Shown in pieces: positions 1-8,392 of a stretch of DNA of 64,000 bases. The DNA is taken from positions 1 through 64,000 of the forward strand of contig CALUJF010000003.1 in the NCBI GenBank assembly GCA_944320855.1. The letters run 5' to 3'. The stretch's first letter is position 1; each line of letters begins with the position of its first letter. This DNA comes from an uncultured Phocaeicola sp. (GTDB taxonomy: Bacteria; Bacteroidota; Bacteroidia; Bacteroidales; Bacteroidaceae). The notes beneath the pieces are model-generated. The model had not been told where the DNA came from and did no database searches. It was given only the letters and a program-made list of their open reading frames with translations. The position numbers and the translations under genes are program-made.

Positions 1-123
1 CGTTTTAACAGAGAGGTCCCCGAGGTAGAGATACTTCGGGGATTTTCGCGTTTATACGGTCTGCCGGATTCTCTGAAGGAGAGAGTCGGATTCACAGCTG
101 TGAATGATGTGAAAGTGAAATGA
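1..123 (+). CDS. C-terminal end of an unidentified protein (partial)
   Basis: The frame is open from the first base and stops with TGA at 121-123, giving 40 residues ending in FTAVNDVKVK. The base composition and absence of stops support coding, but the fragment is too short to assign a family. The start lies outside the window. The next gene on the same strand begins 106 bases later behind its own promoter-like box, so the two are probably separate transcription units. Confidence 0.55.
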   Translation, partial: RFNREVPEVEILRGFSRLYGLPDSLKERVGFTAVNDVKVK

Positions 124-170
124 TATGCAAATTACTCGTTATATAGTCTTTGTTTTAATTTAAGAAACTG

Positions 171-202
171 TTTCCATTATATGAAAATCTGATATATCTT
201 TG
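171..202 (+). promoter_or_regulatory. Bacteroidetes-type promoter of the MarC-family gene
   Basis: TATCTTTG at 195-202 is an exact TAnnTTTG -7 box. TTTC at 171-174 resembles the -33 TTTG, with a 20-base gap. Transcription would start near 208, about 20 bases before the ATG at 230. Confidence 0.5.
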
Positions 203-229
203 TATTGATTATATAAAACGTTTTTTATT

Positions 230-874
230 ATGGAAACAATACTTCCTTATGCACTGTTGTGTTTTACATCGTTCTTTACTCTTACAAACCCTTTGGGTAC
301 TATGCCGGTGTTTCTGACTATGACAAAAGGTTTGGATGAAAGCGAAAGAAGTCATATCGTGAAACGTGCCACAATCATTTCTTTTCTTATTCTGATTGGC
401 TTTACATTCTGTGGGCAGTTCCTTTTCAAATTCTTTGGTATCTCTACAAACGGTTTTAGAATCGCTGCAGGCATTATTATTCTTAAGATAGGCTATGATA
501 TGCTTCAGGCAAGATATACGAATACAAAGCTAAAAGATGAGGAAATAAAGGCATATGCAAATGACATATCCATAACTCCATTGTCAATTCCTATGCTGTG
601 CGGTCCGGGAGCCATAGCAAACGGGATAATTCTGATGGATGATGCGGACAGCTGGACGCTTAAAGCTACACTGATAAGTGTAATTGCAATAGTCTATATA
701 CTGACATATATCATTCTGCGTCTGTCTACCCGTTTAGTTAAGGTTATAGGTGAAACAGGAAATAATGTTATGATGCGACTGATGGGGCTTATTCTGATGG
801 TGATAGCCGTGGAATGCTTCGTAGGAGGAGTAAAGCCGATATTGCTCGAAATAATACACAATCCTTCGTTATAG
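230..874 (+). CDS. MarC family (UPF0056) integral membrane protein
   Basis: The product has 214 residues, the usual length of the family. It is very hydrophobic with about six membrane segments in two halves. The N-terminal part carries the family features TNPLGTMPVFLTMT and an FGISTNGFRIAAGIIIL stretch; the second half has ITPLSIPMLCGPGAIANGI, a PL-P-GPG pattern typical of MarC proteins. E. coli MarC was once linked to multiple antibiotic resistance, a link later withdrawn, so the biochemical role is unknown; it probably acts in the inner membrane as a transporter-like protein. The ATG lies about 28 bases after a good -7 box. It converges with nadB across a symmetric terminator. Confidence 0.9.
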   Translation: METILPYALLCFTSFFTLTNPLGTMPVFLTMTKGLDESERSHIVKRATIISFLILIGFTFCGQFLFKFFGISTNGFRIAAGIIILKIGYDMLQARYTNTKLKDEEIKAYANDISITPLSIPMLCGPGAIANGIILMDDADSWTLKATLISVIAIVYILTYIILRLSTRLVKVIGETGNNVMMRLMGLILMVIAVECFVGGVKPILLEIIHNPSL

Positions 875-883
875 GTATAAAAT

Positions 884-923
884 CAGAACGACCGCTACTT
901 CGGGTGGAGCAACGGTCGTTCTG
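884..923. terminator. Bidirectional hairpin terminator between marC-like gene and nadB
   Basis: An exact 11-bp stem (CAGAACGACCG at 884-894 with CGGTCGTTCTG at 913-923) closes an 18-base loop. It is followed by GTTTTATTTATTG on the plus strand. It sits in the 56-base gap between two convergent genes, so it can serve both. Confidence 0.85.
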
Positions 924-930
924 GTTTTAT

Positions 931-2514
931 TTATTGTTTGTTTTCATCGGAATGTTTAGGATAGTCGATAGTGTAATGGAGTCCTCGACTTTCTTTTCTT
1001 TCCATAGCCTGACGTGTGATGAGATATCCTACGTTAATCATGTTTCTGAGTTCGCATATCTCTCGTGAAGCCTTAACACGCTTGAACAGTCTTTCTGTCT
1101 CTTCATAGAGGATATCAAGTCTGTTCCATGCTCTGACAAGGCGGAGATTACTTCTTACGATACCGACGTACGATTCCATAATCTGGTTTACTTCGTTCAT
1201 GCTTTGAGTGATGAGCACTCTTTCCTCAGTACTGATTGTACCTTCGTCATTCCATTCAGGGATGTCTTCATTGAACTCATATCTGTCAATAACGCTCATT
1301 GCATGCTGTGCTGCTGCATCTGCATAAACTATTGCTTCAATCAGTGAGTTTGATGCCAGACGGTTTCCTCCGTGAAGACCTGTGCATGAACATTCGCCTA
1401 TGGCATACAGACGGCGTATGCTTGACTGTCCGTCCAAATCAACTTTAATACCTCCGCAAAGGTAGTGGGCTGCAGGAGCAACAGGGATATAGTCTTTTGT
1501 GATGTCTATACCAAGGCTCAGACATTTCTTGTATATGTTAGGGAAATGTTTCTTGGTTTCTTCAGGGTCTTTGTGAGTTACATCGAGATAAACATGGTCC
1601 TCACCGCGCTGTTTCATCTCGCTGTCTATGGCACGTGCCACTATATCGCGAGGAGCCAATGACAGGCGTGGGTCATACTTTTGCATGAATTCTTCTCCGG
1701 CAAGGTTTCTGAGGACACCACCGTATCCGCGCATAGCTTCAGTTATAAGGAAGCTTGGGCGGTCACCCGGGTGGAATAGTGCGGTAGGGTGGAACTGTAT
1801 GAACTCCATATCCTTTACGGCACCTTTCGCACGATATACCATTGCTATACCATCGCCTGTAGCCACAAGTGGGTTTGTAGTGTGTCTGTACACAGCTTCA
1901 CATCCTCCTGTAGCCATAACTGTGACTTTAGATAGGAAAGTGTCCACTTCGCCTGTTTCTTCGTTCAGGATGTATGCTCCGAAACATTTTATACCAGGTG
2001 TGTGGCGTGTAACAATTATACCGAGATGATGCTGAGTGATAAGCTCAACGGCATAGAAATTTGAGAATATGGTAATATTCGGATGCTGTTTTACTGCTTC
2101 AATAAGGCTGGTCTGGATTTCAGCACCTGTATTATCCTTGTGGTGAAGGATTCTGAATTCGGAATGACCGCCTTCTTTATGCAGGTCGAATTCTCCTTTA
2201 TCATTTTTGTCGAAATCAACTCCCCACTTTATCAGTTCCTCTATCTGTTTAGGGGCGTTAGTAATGACTTTTTCTACAGCAGCAGGGTCGCTTATCCAGT
2301 CGCCTGCAACCATTGTGTCATGGATATGTTTTTCAAAGTTGTCCACTTTGAGATTTGTTACAGAAGCAATACCCCCTTGTGCAAAATAAGTATTGGCTTC
2401 TTCCATTCCGGCCTTGCATATCAATGCAACCGATCCTTTATGCGCCACTTTAAGCGCAAAACTCATTCCGGCAATACCAGAGCCGATAACGAGAAAATCG
2501 AATTTCCTAACCAT
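931..2514 (-). CDS. nadB: L-aspartate oxidase
   Basis: The enzyme oxidises L-aspartate to iminoaspartate with FAD, the first step of de novo NAD synthesis in the cytoplasm. The product of 527 residues starts with a Rossmann FAD-binding motif, GSGIAG at residues 11-16. It has the fumarate-reductase/NadB core pieces YFAQGGIA, GGHSEFRILHHKDNTG, EFIQFHPTALF and APAAHYLCGG, and the HGGNRLASNSLIEA signature. I place the start at the ATG at 2514, not at an in-frame upstream start at 2610, because the fold begins at residue 5 from 2514 and a promoter box lies at 2536-2543. nadA and nadC are not nearby, so the gene appears to be monocistronic. Confidence 0.95.
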   Translation of the reverse strand: MVRKFDFLVIGSGIAGMSFALKVAHKGSVALICKAGMEEANTYFAQGGIASVTNLKVDNFEKHIHDTMVAGDWISDPAAVEKVITNAPKQIEELIKWGVDFDKNDKGEFDLHKEGGHSEFRILHHKDNTGAEIQTSLIEAVKQHPNITIFSNFYAVELITQHHLGIIVTRHTPGIKCFGAYILNEETGEVDTFLSKVTVMATGGCEAVYRHTTNPLVATGDGIAMVYRAKGAVKDMEFIQFHPTALFHPGDRPSFLITEAMRGYGGVLRNLAGEEFMQKYDPRLSLAPRDIVARAIDSEMKQRGEDHVYLDVTHKDPEETKKHFPNIYKKCLSLGIDITKDYIPVAPAAHYLCGGIKVDLDGQSSIRRLYAIGECSCTGLHGGNRLASNSLIEAIVYADAAAQHAMSVIDRYEFNEDIPEWNDEGTISTEERVLITQSMNEVNQIMESYVGIVRSNLRLVRAWNRLDILYEETERLFKRVKASREICELRNMINVGYLITRQAMERKESRGLHYTIDYPKHSDENKQ

Positions 2515-2535
2515 AATAAATTTGTATCTACGATG

Positions 2536-2543
2536 CAAAACTA
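2536..2543 (-). promoter_or_regulatory. -7 box upstream of nadB
   Basis: On the minus strand this reads TAGTTTTG, an exact TAnnTTTG match, 22 bases upstream of the chosen nadB start. No convincing -33 TTTG is seen. It supports the shorter nadB start. Confidence 0.4.
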
Positions 2544-2706
2544 CTAAAAAGTTATCATATTGCTCATGGCATACGGTTATTTTATAAAACTTTTCAATGA
2601 AATAAATCATAAAAACAGATAAAGAAAATCCGATTTAGTGGTTTATTAGTAAATTAATTTTTATCTTCACAGAAAATTATTTGGTTGTTGATAAATTCTT
2701 GAATAT

Positions 2707-3129
2707 ATGGATAGAACGTTTAAGACCGAAGTTGGATGGTGGTATTGGATTCTTATATCTGTAACATCTCTTCTTCTCTTCTTTTTCTTTTGGATGCACG
2801 ACACTGTGTTGGCGCTGATTATGGCCATATTAGTGATATATGAGATAGAAATGCTTATACACACTCAATATGTAATAACAGATAGCGGTCTTTTGAGAGT
2901 GGAAACAGGTCGTTTTGTGAAAGGTTTCACTCTGAATATAGACCAGATAGAGTCTGTCAGGCCGGTTCGTTCGATGATATTCTGGGCTCCGGCATTGTCT
3001 TTCTACAGACTTGAGATAAAATACAACGGGAACAATAAAACCATTAAAGTGCAGGTTTCACCGCGGAATAAAGATTCTTTTATCTCAAAACTGAAATCGA
3101 TGAACGGCAAGATTGCAATCTTGGAGTAA
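2707..3129 (+). CDS. Bacterial PH-domain (bPH, DUF304-type) membrane protein
   Basis: The product has 140 residues. Two closely spaced membrane segments lie at about residues 14-50 (WYWILISVTSLLLFFFFW and the following VLALIMAILVIYEI). They are followed by a beta-rich region whose order matches bacterial PH-like domains: a strand with QYVITDSGLLRVETG, then GFTLNIDQIESVRPVRS and KVQVSPRNKDSFISKLKS. Such proteins are membrane-anchored and of unknown biochemical role. It lies 30 bases upstream of lpdA on the same strand and may be co-transcribed with it, without an evident functional link. The family call rests on pattern recognition. Confidence 0.75.
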   Translation: MDRTFKTEVGWWYWILISVTSLLLFFFFWMHDTVLALIMAILVIYEIEMLIHTQYVITDSGLLRVETGRFVKGFTLNIDQIESVRPVRSMIFWAPALSFYRLEIKYNGNNKTIKVQVSPRNKDSFISKLKSMNGKIAILE

Positions 3130-3159
3130 ACACTAACTAACTTTATACCTTTATATACT

Positions 3160-4506
3160 ATGGATTTTCAATTAGCTATTATTGGTGGCGGACCGGCCGG
3201 TTATTCTGCTGCCGAAGCAGCCGGTAAAGCCGGTCTGAGTGTAGTTCTTTTCGAGAAAAATGCTTTAGGGGGCGTTTGCCTTAACGAAGGATGTATTCCG
3301 ACTAAGACATTGTTATATTCTGCAAAAGTTCTTGATGGGGCAAGAAATGCCTCAAAATATGCTGTAAAGGCAGATAATGTATCATTTGACCTTGCAAAGA
3401 TAGTAAGCCGAAAACAGAAGGTAGTCCGTAAGCTTGTGCTTGGAATAAAAAACAAGATGAGCGAGGCGGGTGTTACTGTAGTTTCAGGAGAGGCTTATAT
3501 CCAAGATAAGAACACGATTAAATGCGGTGATGAGGTGTACAAGTGCGAAAAACTGATGCTGTGCACAGGCAGCAGAACATTTGTACCTCCTATCAAAGGA
3601 CTGGACAGCATAGACTACTGGACACACAGAGAAGCCCTTGACTGCAAGGAACAGCCCGAAAGTCTTGTTATAATAGGCGGTGGAGTCATAGGAATGGAGT
3701 TTGCATCATATTTCTGTAGTCTTGGAGTGAAAGTCACAGTCATTGAAATGACTTCAGAAATCCTTGGAGGTATAGATAAAGAGATTGCTTCTCTTCTTAG
3801 AGCCGAATATGCGAAGAAGGGCATTAGCTTCATACTTGATGCCAAGGTGACTGAAATATGCAACGGAGATTCAGGACAAGTCACAGTTAAGTATCAGACT
3901 GCAGACGGTGAAGGATTCGTAGAATCCGCAAAACTATTGGTCAGTGCCGGACGACATGCATGTACAGAAGGATATGGACTGGAAAATCTATCTCTTGAGT
4001 TTACTCCGCAACAGAGAATCAAGATTAATACCAAGAATATGATGACTTCTGTCGATGGAGTTTATGCATGCGGTGATATAACAGGATTCTCCATGCTTGC
4101 ACATACCGCAGTGAGAGAAGCAGAGGTTGCAGTCAATCATATATGTGGAAAAGACGACAATATGAGCTATAAGGCCATTCCGGGAGTGGTATATACAAAT
4201 CCGGAGGTGGCATCTGTGGGTATGACTGAAGAAATGGCCCAAATAGCAGGATTCGATTATAAAGCAGTGAAACTCCCTATGGCATATTCCGGAAGGTTTG
4301 TCGCCGAGAATGAAGGAATGAACGGTGTATGCAAGATAATTACAACTTCTAATAATACTATAATAGGTGCCCATATATTAGGAAATCCCGCATCGGAACT
4401 TATAGTGATAGCCGGCATGATGATAGAAGGAGGCAAAAAACTCGAGGATTTCAGGAAATATGTCTTCCCGCATCCTACTGTTGGTGAAATTTTCAGAGAG
4501 TTTTAA
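3160..4506 (+). CDS. lpdA: Dihydrolipoyl dehydrogenase (E3)
   Basis: The flavoprotein reoxidises dihydrolipoamide with NAD in 2-oxo acid dehydrogenase or glycine cleavage complexes. The 448 residues contain the FAD motif GGGPAG at 9-14, the redox-active disulfide C40-LNEG-C45 in GGVCLNEGCIPTKTLL, a second Rossmann motif GGGVIGMEFAS for NAD, the CGDITG FAD-ribityl motif and the C-terminal HPTVGE segment that supplies the catalytic histidine to the partner subunit. Length and motif order are those of classical E3. No E1 or E2 gene is near, so which complex it serves cannot be said. Confidence 0.93.
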   Translation: MDFQLAIIGGGPAGYSAAEAAGKAGLSVVLFEKNALGGVCLNEGCIPTKTLLYSAKVLDGARNASKYAVKADNVSFDLAKIVSRKQKVVRKLVLGIKNKMSEAGVTVVSGEAYIQDKNTIKCGDEVYKCEKLMLCTGSRTFVPPIKGLDSIDYWTHREALDCKEQPESLVIIGGGVIGMEFASYFCSLGVKVTVIEMTSEILGGIDKEIASLLRAEYAKKGISFILDAKVTEICNGDSGQVTVKYQTADGEGFVESAKLLVSAGRHACTEGYGLENLSLEFTPQQRIKINTKNMMTSVDGVYACGDITGFSMLAHTAVREAEVAVNHICGKDDNMSYKAIPGVVYTNPEVASVGMTEEMAQIAGFDYKAVKLPMAYSGRFVAENEGMNGVCKIITTSNNTIIGAHILGNPASELIVIAGMMIEGGKKLEDFRKYVFPHPTVGEIFREF

Positions 4507-4515
4507 TCTTTTAAC

Positions 4516-4545
4516 TTCGTTGATTTTCAAATCTCGCTATATTTG
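4516..4545 (+). promoter_or_regulatory. Promoter of dacB
   Basis: TATATTTG at 4538-4545 is an exact -7 box. TTCG at 4516-4519 is one base off the -33 TTTG with an 18-base gap. The predicted start near 4552 places the 11-bp repeat array inside the dacB 5' untranslated region. Confidence 0.45.
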
Positions 4546-4550
4546 TAGAC

Positions 4551-4605
4551 GGTTTTTAAATGCTTTTTAAACAGCGTTTAAAAACCGTTTAAACTATGTA
4601 TAAAT
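4551..4605 (+). repeat. 11-bp periodic array in the dacB leader
   Basis: Five consecutive 11-base units lie at 4551, 4562, 4573, 4584 and 4595. All carry a TTTAAA-like core (GGTTTTTAAAT, GCTTTTTAAAC, AGCGTTTAAAA, ACCGTTTAAAC; the last, TATGTATAAAT, is degenerate). The cores are near-palindromic. Adjacent units are also complementary, so the transcript could fold. The same period and core recur at 20701, 22097 and 55678. Confidence 0.6.
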
Positions 4606-4620
4606 AAGAACGAGATAAAC

Positions 4621-6027
4621 ATGACAAGAACTATTTTCAAAACATTCTCATTATTCACTATGCTTCTGTTCTGTGTAGCATCATATTCGCAGACAATAGC
4701 CGACAGAATAGATTCGCTTATCAGCCACTCTTCATTTCTGAATACGTCTGAGGTGGGAATCATGGTTTATGACCTTACTTCGAAGAAAGAACTGTACAGA
4801 TATCAGGCAGAGAAACTTTACCGACCTGCCTCTGTAGAAAAAGTCATAACATCTGTGACAGCACTTTCCGTTCTTGGCAAGGATTATCAGATAAAGACCG
4901 GGCTGTCGTATTCAGGATATATCGAAGGCGACACTCTATACGGAGATATATACGTGAAAGGCGATTTCGACCCTGAATTTATGCAGGAAGATATGGAATC
5001 CATGGTAGAAGCCATATCGAATATGGGTATACACGGTGTGAAAGGCCGTCTGATAGGCGATGTGTCAATGATGGATTCCGTCTATTGGGGACCGGGATGG
5101 GCATGGGATGATACTCCGGATACTTTTCAGCCATATCTTTCGCCGTTGATGCTGAACCGGGGGTGTGTAAATATCAGTATTACTCCAGCCGGAGGAAAGG
5201 CTAATGTAGAGATAAAACCGGAATCAGATTTTTATACGGTAGATAATAGGACTTCTGCTTCAGGAGGTAATGTAAAAGCAACACGCAACTGGCTGTATAA
5301 CGACAATACAATAACCATATCAGGCAATGTAAGACACAAGACAAGCACTTCGATGAATATTTTCGATACAAAAGGATTCTTCATGCATACACTACGCTAT
5401 CAGTTGCAGGGAAAGGGAATATTCATCCCGAGAGACAGTGTAGCATATGATAATCTGCCAGAGAATACAAAAGGTATAATAACAGTATATAGAGATATAG
5501 ATGAGGTGCTTAAACGTGCGTTGAAGGAGAGTGACAATCTTTCTGCCGAGGCCCTGTTCTTTCATGCTACAAGAGAAATCAGCAACGGCAGAAAATATCT
5601 CAGCCATAAAGACGGTCAGGATGCTATCTACAAGTTTATGAAGACAGATATAGGCTTCGACAGCCGTAAATTCAGAATTGTGGACGGTTGCGGAGTGTCC
5701 GACTATAACTATGTATCTCCGGAACTTGTAATGGAGTATCTGAAATACGCTTTCAGCTCGCCATTGATATTCCATCCGTTTTATGACAGTCTGCCGATAG
5801 CCGGCATTGACGGAACATTGCAATACAGGATGGGTAAAGGAAAAACATTCAGAAACGTACGGGCAAAGACAGGAACTCTGACAGGTGTATGCTCGTTGGC
5901 CGGTTATGTCACTTCTCCTGCCAAACATACCATTGCCTTTGTCATTATCAATCAGAATGTTCTGAAATATGTTTCGGCACGTCGCTTTCAGGATGAGATT
6001 TGTAACATTCTTTCTACATGTAATTGA
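4621..6027 (+). CDS. dacB: D-alanyl-D-alanine carboxypeptidase/endopeptidase (PBP4 family, S13)
   Basis: The enzyme trims peptidoglycan stem peptides in the periplasm. The 468-residue protein begins with a signal peptide (charged MTRTIFK, then hydrophobic core to about ASYSQ at 20-24). All three penicillin-binding motifs are present: S71-V-E-K74, S304-D-N306 and K416-T-G418. The insert between the first and second motif is the long one typical of class C PBP4. It stands alone behind its own promoter. The leader has an unusual 11-bp repeat array that could affect translation. Confidence 0.93.
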   Translation: MTRTIFKTFSLFTMLLFCVASYSQTIADRIDSLISHSSFLNTSEVGIMVYDLTSKKELYRYQAEKLYRPASVEKVITSVTALSVLGKDYQIKTGLSYSGYIEGDTLYGDIYVKGDFDPEFMQEDMESMVEAISNMGIHGVKGRLIGDVSMMDSVYWGPGWAWDDTPDTFQPYLSPLMLNRGCVNISITPAGGKANVEIKPESDFYTVDNRTSASGGNVKATRNWLYNDNTITISGNVRHKTSTSMNIFDTKGFFMHTLRYQLQGKGIFIPRDSVAYDNLPENTKGIITVYRDIDEVLKRALKESDNLSAEALFFHATREISNGRKYLSHKDGQDAIYKFMKTDIGFDSRKFRIVDGCGVSDYNYVSPELVMEYLKYAFSSPLIFHPFYDSLPIAGIDGTLQYRMGKGKTFRNVRAKTGTLTGVCSLAGYVTSPAKHTIAFVIINQNVLKYVSARRFQDEICNILSTCN

Positions 6028-6056
6028 TATATATCAAGGCAAAACTATATATATAA

Positions 6057-6124
6057 ATGTTTAAAAACATGTTATTTCCATGATATTAAACATTTTTGTA
6101 CATATTCTGTACATTTTTGTGTGC
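6057..6124 (+). repeat. Weak approximately 11-bp periodic region upstream of the SDR gene
   Basis: ATG/CAT-containing words recur every 10 to 12 bases from 6057. TGTACA at 6097-6102 and 6108-6113, followed by TGTGTG at 6119, are exactly 11 apart. The periodicity is weaker than in the other arrays and could be chance in AT-rich DNA. Confidence 0.25.
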
Positions 6125-6143
6125 GATAACGGAAATAATTTAT

Positions 6144-6151
6144 TACTTTTG
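6144..6151 (+). promoter_or_regulatory. -7 box of the SDR gene
   Basis: TACTTTTG is an exact TAnnTTTG match. The nearest TTTG upstream (6116-6119) is 24 bases away, longer than the usual 19 to 21. A start near 6157 would give a leader of about 36 bases. Confidence 0.45.
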
Positions 6152-6192
6152 TGAAGATGATTTATTAAACAGTATTTATTAATTGTATTATT

Positions 6193-6987
6193 ATGGTAAA
6201 CTTTTCACTTGAAGGTAAGGTTGCTCTTGTAACAGGTGCATCTTACGGTATCGGTTTCGCTATCGCCTCAGCTATGGCTAATGCAGGTGCAAAAATCGTA
6301 TTTAATGACATCAAACAGGAATTGGTAGATAAAGGTATCGCTGCTTACAAAGAAATCGGTATCGAAGCTAAAGGTTATGTATGCGACGTTACTAACGAAG
6401 AAGCTGTGAACGCAATGGTTGCGCAGATTGAGAAAGAAGTAGGTGTTATTGATATTCTTGTAAACAACGCAGGTATCATCAAACGTATTCCTATGATTGA
6501 AATGACTGCAGACCAGTTCCGTCAGGTTATTGATGTAGACCTTAACGCTCCGTTCATCGTTTCTAAGGCAGTTATCCCAAGCATGATTAAGAAAGGTCAC
6601 GGAAAGATTATCAATATCTGCTCTATGATGAGTGAACTTGGTCGTGAAACAGTTTCTGCATATGCAGCTGCTAAGGGTGGTCTTAAGATGCTTACTCGCA
6701 ACATCGCTTCTGAATATGGTGAATTCAATATCCAGTGTAATGGTATCGGCCCGGGTTATATCGCTACTCCTCAGACAGCTCCTCTTCGCGAACGTCAGGC
6801 AGACGGTTCACGTCATCCATTCGATGCATTTATCATAGCTAAGACTCCTGCTGCTCGTTGGGGCAACCCGGAAGACTTGGCAGGTCCGGCTGTATTCTTG
6901 GCTTCAGATGCTTCTAACTTCGTAAACGGTCACGTATTGTACGTTGACGGTGGTATCTTGGCATACATAGGAAAGCAGCCTAAATAA
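6193..6987 (+). CDS. Short-chain dehydrogenase/reductase, gluconate 5-dehydrogenase or KduD-like
   Basis: A classical SDR of 264 residues, probably cytoplasmic. It has the cofactor motif TGASYGIG at 14-21, NNAGI, a catalytic Ser in the ICSMMSE stretch, the Y157-xxx-K161 pair, and a C-terminal NGHVLYVDGGILAYIGKQP typical of the gluconate 5-dehydrogenase/2-deoxy-D-gluconate 3-dehydrogenase group. Substrate cannot be fixed from sequence; a keto-sugar acid from uronate degradation is the likeliest. Codon use is strongly biased to preferred codons, which suggests high expression. The DUF4861 gene follows after a hairpin terminator, a pairing that fits uronate metabolism (inference). Confidence 0.88.
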   Translation: MVNFSLEGKVALVTGASYGIGFAIASAMANAGAKIVFNDIKQELVDKGIAAYKEIGIEAKGYVCDVTNEEAVNAMVAQIEKEVGVIDILVNNAGIIKRIPMIEMTADQFRQVIDVDLNAPFIVSKAVIPSMIKKGHGKIINICSMMSELGRETVSAYAAAKGGLKMLTRNIASEYGEFNIQCNGIGPGYIATPQTAPLRERQADGSRHPFDAFIIAKTPAARWGNPEDLAGPAVFLASDASNFVNGHVLYVDGGILAYIGKQPK

Positions 6988-7022
6988 TTAATGGTCGCCA
7001 ATAGAGAATAATATTATATCGG

Positions 7023-7060
7023 GTCCTGCCGGAATATTGTTTTCCGGTAGGACTTTTTTT
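7023..7060 (+). terminator. Intrinsic terminator after the SDR gene
   Basis: An 11-bp stem with one G-T pair (GTCCTGCCGGA at 7023-7033 with TCCGGTAGGAC at 7043-7053) is followed directly by seven T residues. Readthrough into the downstream lipoprotein gene is possible, because no separate promoter is visible in the remaining 23 bases. Confidence 0.85.
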
Positions 7061-7083
7061 GTTTTAAGCCTTATAAATTGAGT

Positions 7084-8310
7084 ATGAAAAAGTTATTTGT
7101 ATCTGCTGCTGTTGTTGCTATGATGGCTTCATGTGCACAGGAGAAAGGAGTTACAGTTTTTGTTTCAAACCCATTGAAGATAGACCGTGTGGAAGAAATA
7201 GTAGAAATTTCTGCCGACGACGTATTGGGAAAACTGAAACTTGACGAAACAGCAGAATTCATTATCGTAGACGAAAACAATGTAGAAGTACCATATCAGC
7301 TTACAGCAGACAACAAGATTATATTCCCTGCAACGGTAAAGGCTGAAGCTACAGCATCTTACAGTATCACTAAAGGACAGCCATCGCATGTAAATACAGT
7401 GGTTTACGGTCGCCAGTATCCTGAAAGACTTGACGATGTGGCTTGGGAAAATGACAAGGCTGCATATCGTGCATATGGTCCTGCATTGCAGAAAAAAGGA
7501 GAACAGGCATACGGATACGATGTCTTTACGAAGAGTGTTTCCGAACTCGTTGTAGAAGACCGTTATGCTATGGAGCTTGACAAGGATGCCAGAGCAATGA
7601 TTAAAAAACTCCGTGAAGAAGGTAAGAAAGCTGAAGCTGACAGTATCTCGAGAGCCATTTCTTATCATATAGATCATGGCAATGGTATGGACTGCTATGC
7701 TGTTGGCCCTACATTGGGAGGCGGAACAGCAGCTTTGATGCCTGATTCTGTTATAGCTTATCCTTATTGTTATAATAGTTATGAGATATTGGACAATGGT
7801 CCGCTTAGATTTACTGTCAAGATGGAATTCAATCCTCTTACTATTGATGGTGATACGACTGTGGTTGAGACACGTGTGATTCAGTTAGACAAAGGTTCTC
7901 ATCTGAACAAGACCACAGTAAGCTATACTTCACTTAAGAAGGATTATCCGATTGGAGTAGGTCTGGTTGTTCATGATGCTGCACCTGACAAATATTCTAT
8001 GGATGCTAATGCCGGATATATTGCATATGCAGATCCAACTACTGATGTTAAGGCCAATAACGGTATAATCTATGTTGGAGCTGTGTTTCCTAACCAGTTG
8101 GAAGTTGCCAAGTTCCAGTCTTTTGACAAGCCTGTATCAGGAGCTGTAGGCCATGTTGTGGGTATCAATACATACCAGCCGGGCGATGAGTTCGAATATT
8201 ATTGGGGTTCTGCATGGAGTAAATGCGGATTCGATGATGAGAAATGGAACTCATATCTTGAAGAATATGCCAAGAAAGTTAGAAACCCGTTGTCTGTTAC
8301 AGTAAAATAA
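7084..8310 (+). CDS. DUF4861 family lipoprotein
   Basis: The product has 408 residues from the ATG at 7084; an in-frame TTG two codons earlier is unlikely. A lipoprotein signal ends at C17 in MASCAQ. The body is rich in beta strands, with the tracts VVYGRQYPERLDDVAWEND, AYRAYGPALQ, HGNGMDCYAVGPTLGGGTAAL and EYYWGSAWSKCGF, which match DUF4861 proteins. That family is found next to pectin or uronate degradation genes in Bacteroidetes; its catalytic role is not established to my knowledge. The neighbouring KduD-like dehydrogenase agrees with a role in acidic sugar metabolism. It is probably periplasmic or outer-membrane anchored. Confidence 0.8.
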   Translation: MKKLFVSAAVVAMMASCAQEKGVTVFVSNPLKIDRVEEIVEISADDVLGKLKLDETAEFIIVDENNVEVPYQLTADNKIIFPATVKAEATASYSITKGQPSHVNTVVYGRQYPERLDDVAWENDKAAYRAYGPALQKKGEQAYGYDVFTKSVSELVVEDRYAMELDKDARAMIKKLREEGKKAEADSISRAISYHIDHGNGMDCYAVGPTLGGGTAALMPDSVIAYPYCYNSYEILDNGPLRFTVKMEFNPLTIDGDTTVVETRVIQLDKGSHLNKTTVSYTSLKKDYPIGVGLVVHDAAPDKYSMDANAGYIAYADPTTDVKANNGIIYVGAVFPNQLEVAKFQSFDKPVSGAVGHVVGINTYQPGDEFEYYWGSAWSKCGFDDEKWNSYLEEYAKKVRNPLSVTVK

Positions 8311-8334
8311 CAACCTACTATTTATAATGAAAAC

Positions 8335-8377
8335 AAGCCATCATTACCGGTATCTGATACCAATGTAATGATGGCTT
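8335..8377. terminator. Bidirectional terminator between DUF4861 gene and polysaccharide deacetylase
   Basis: A perfect 13-bp inverted repeat (AAGCCATCATTAC at 8335-8347 and GTAATGATGGCTT at 8365-8377) lies in the convergent gap, with T-rich sequence after it on the plus strand. Confidence 0.85.
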
Positions 8378-8392
8378 TATTTGTTTCTGTGT

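Noticed and set aside
2515-2610. Longer N-terminus for nadB
   Set aside because: The extra 32 residues precede the FAD motif without family support, and a -7 box lies inside this stretch.
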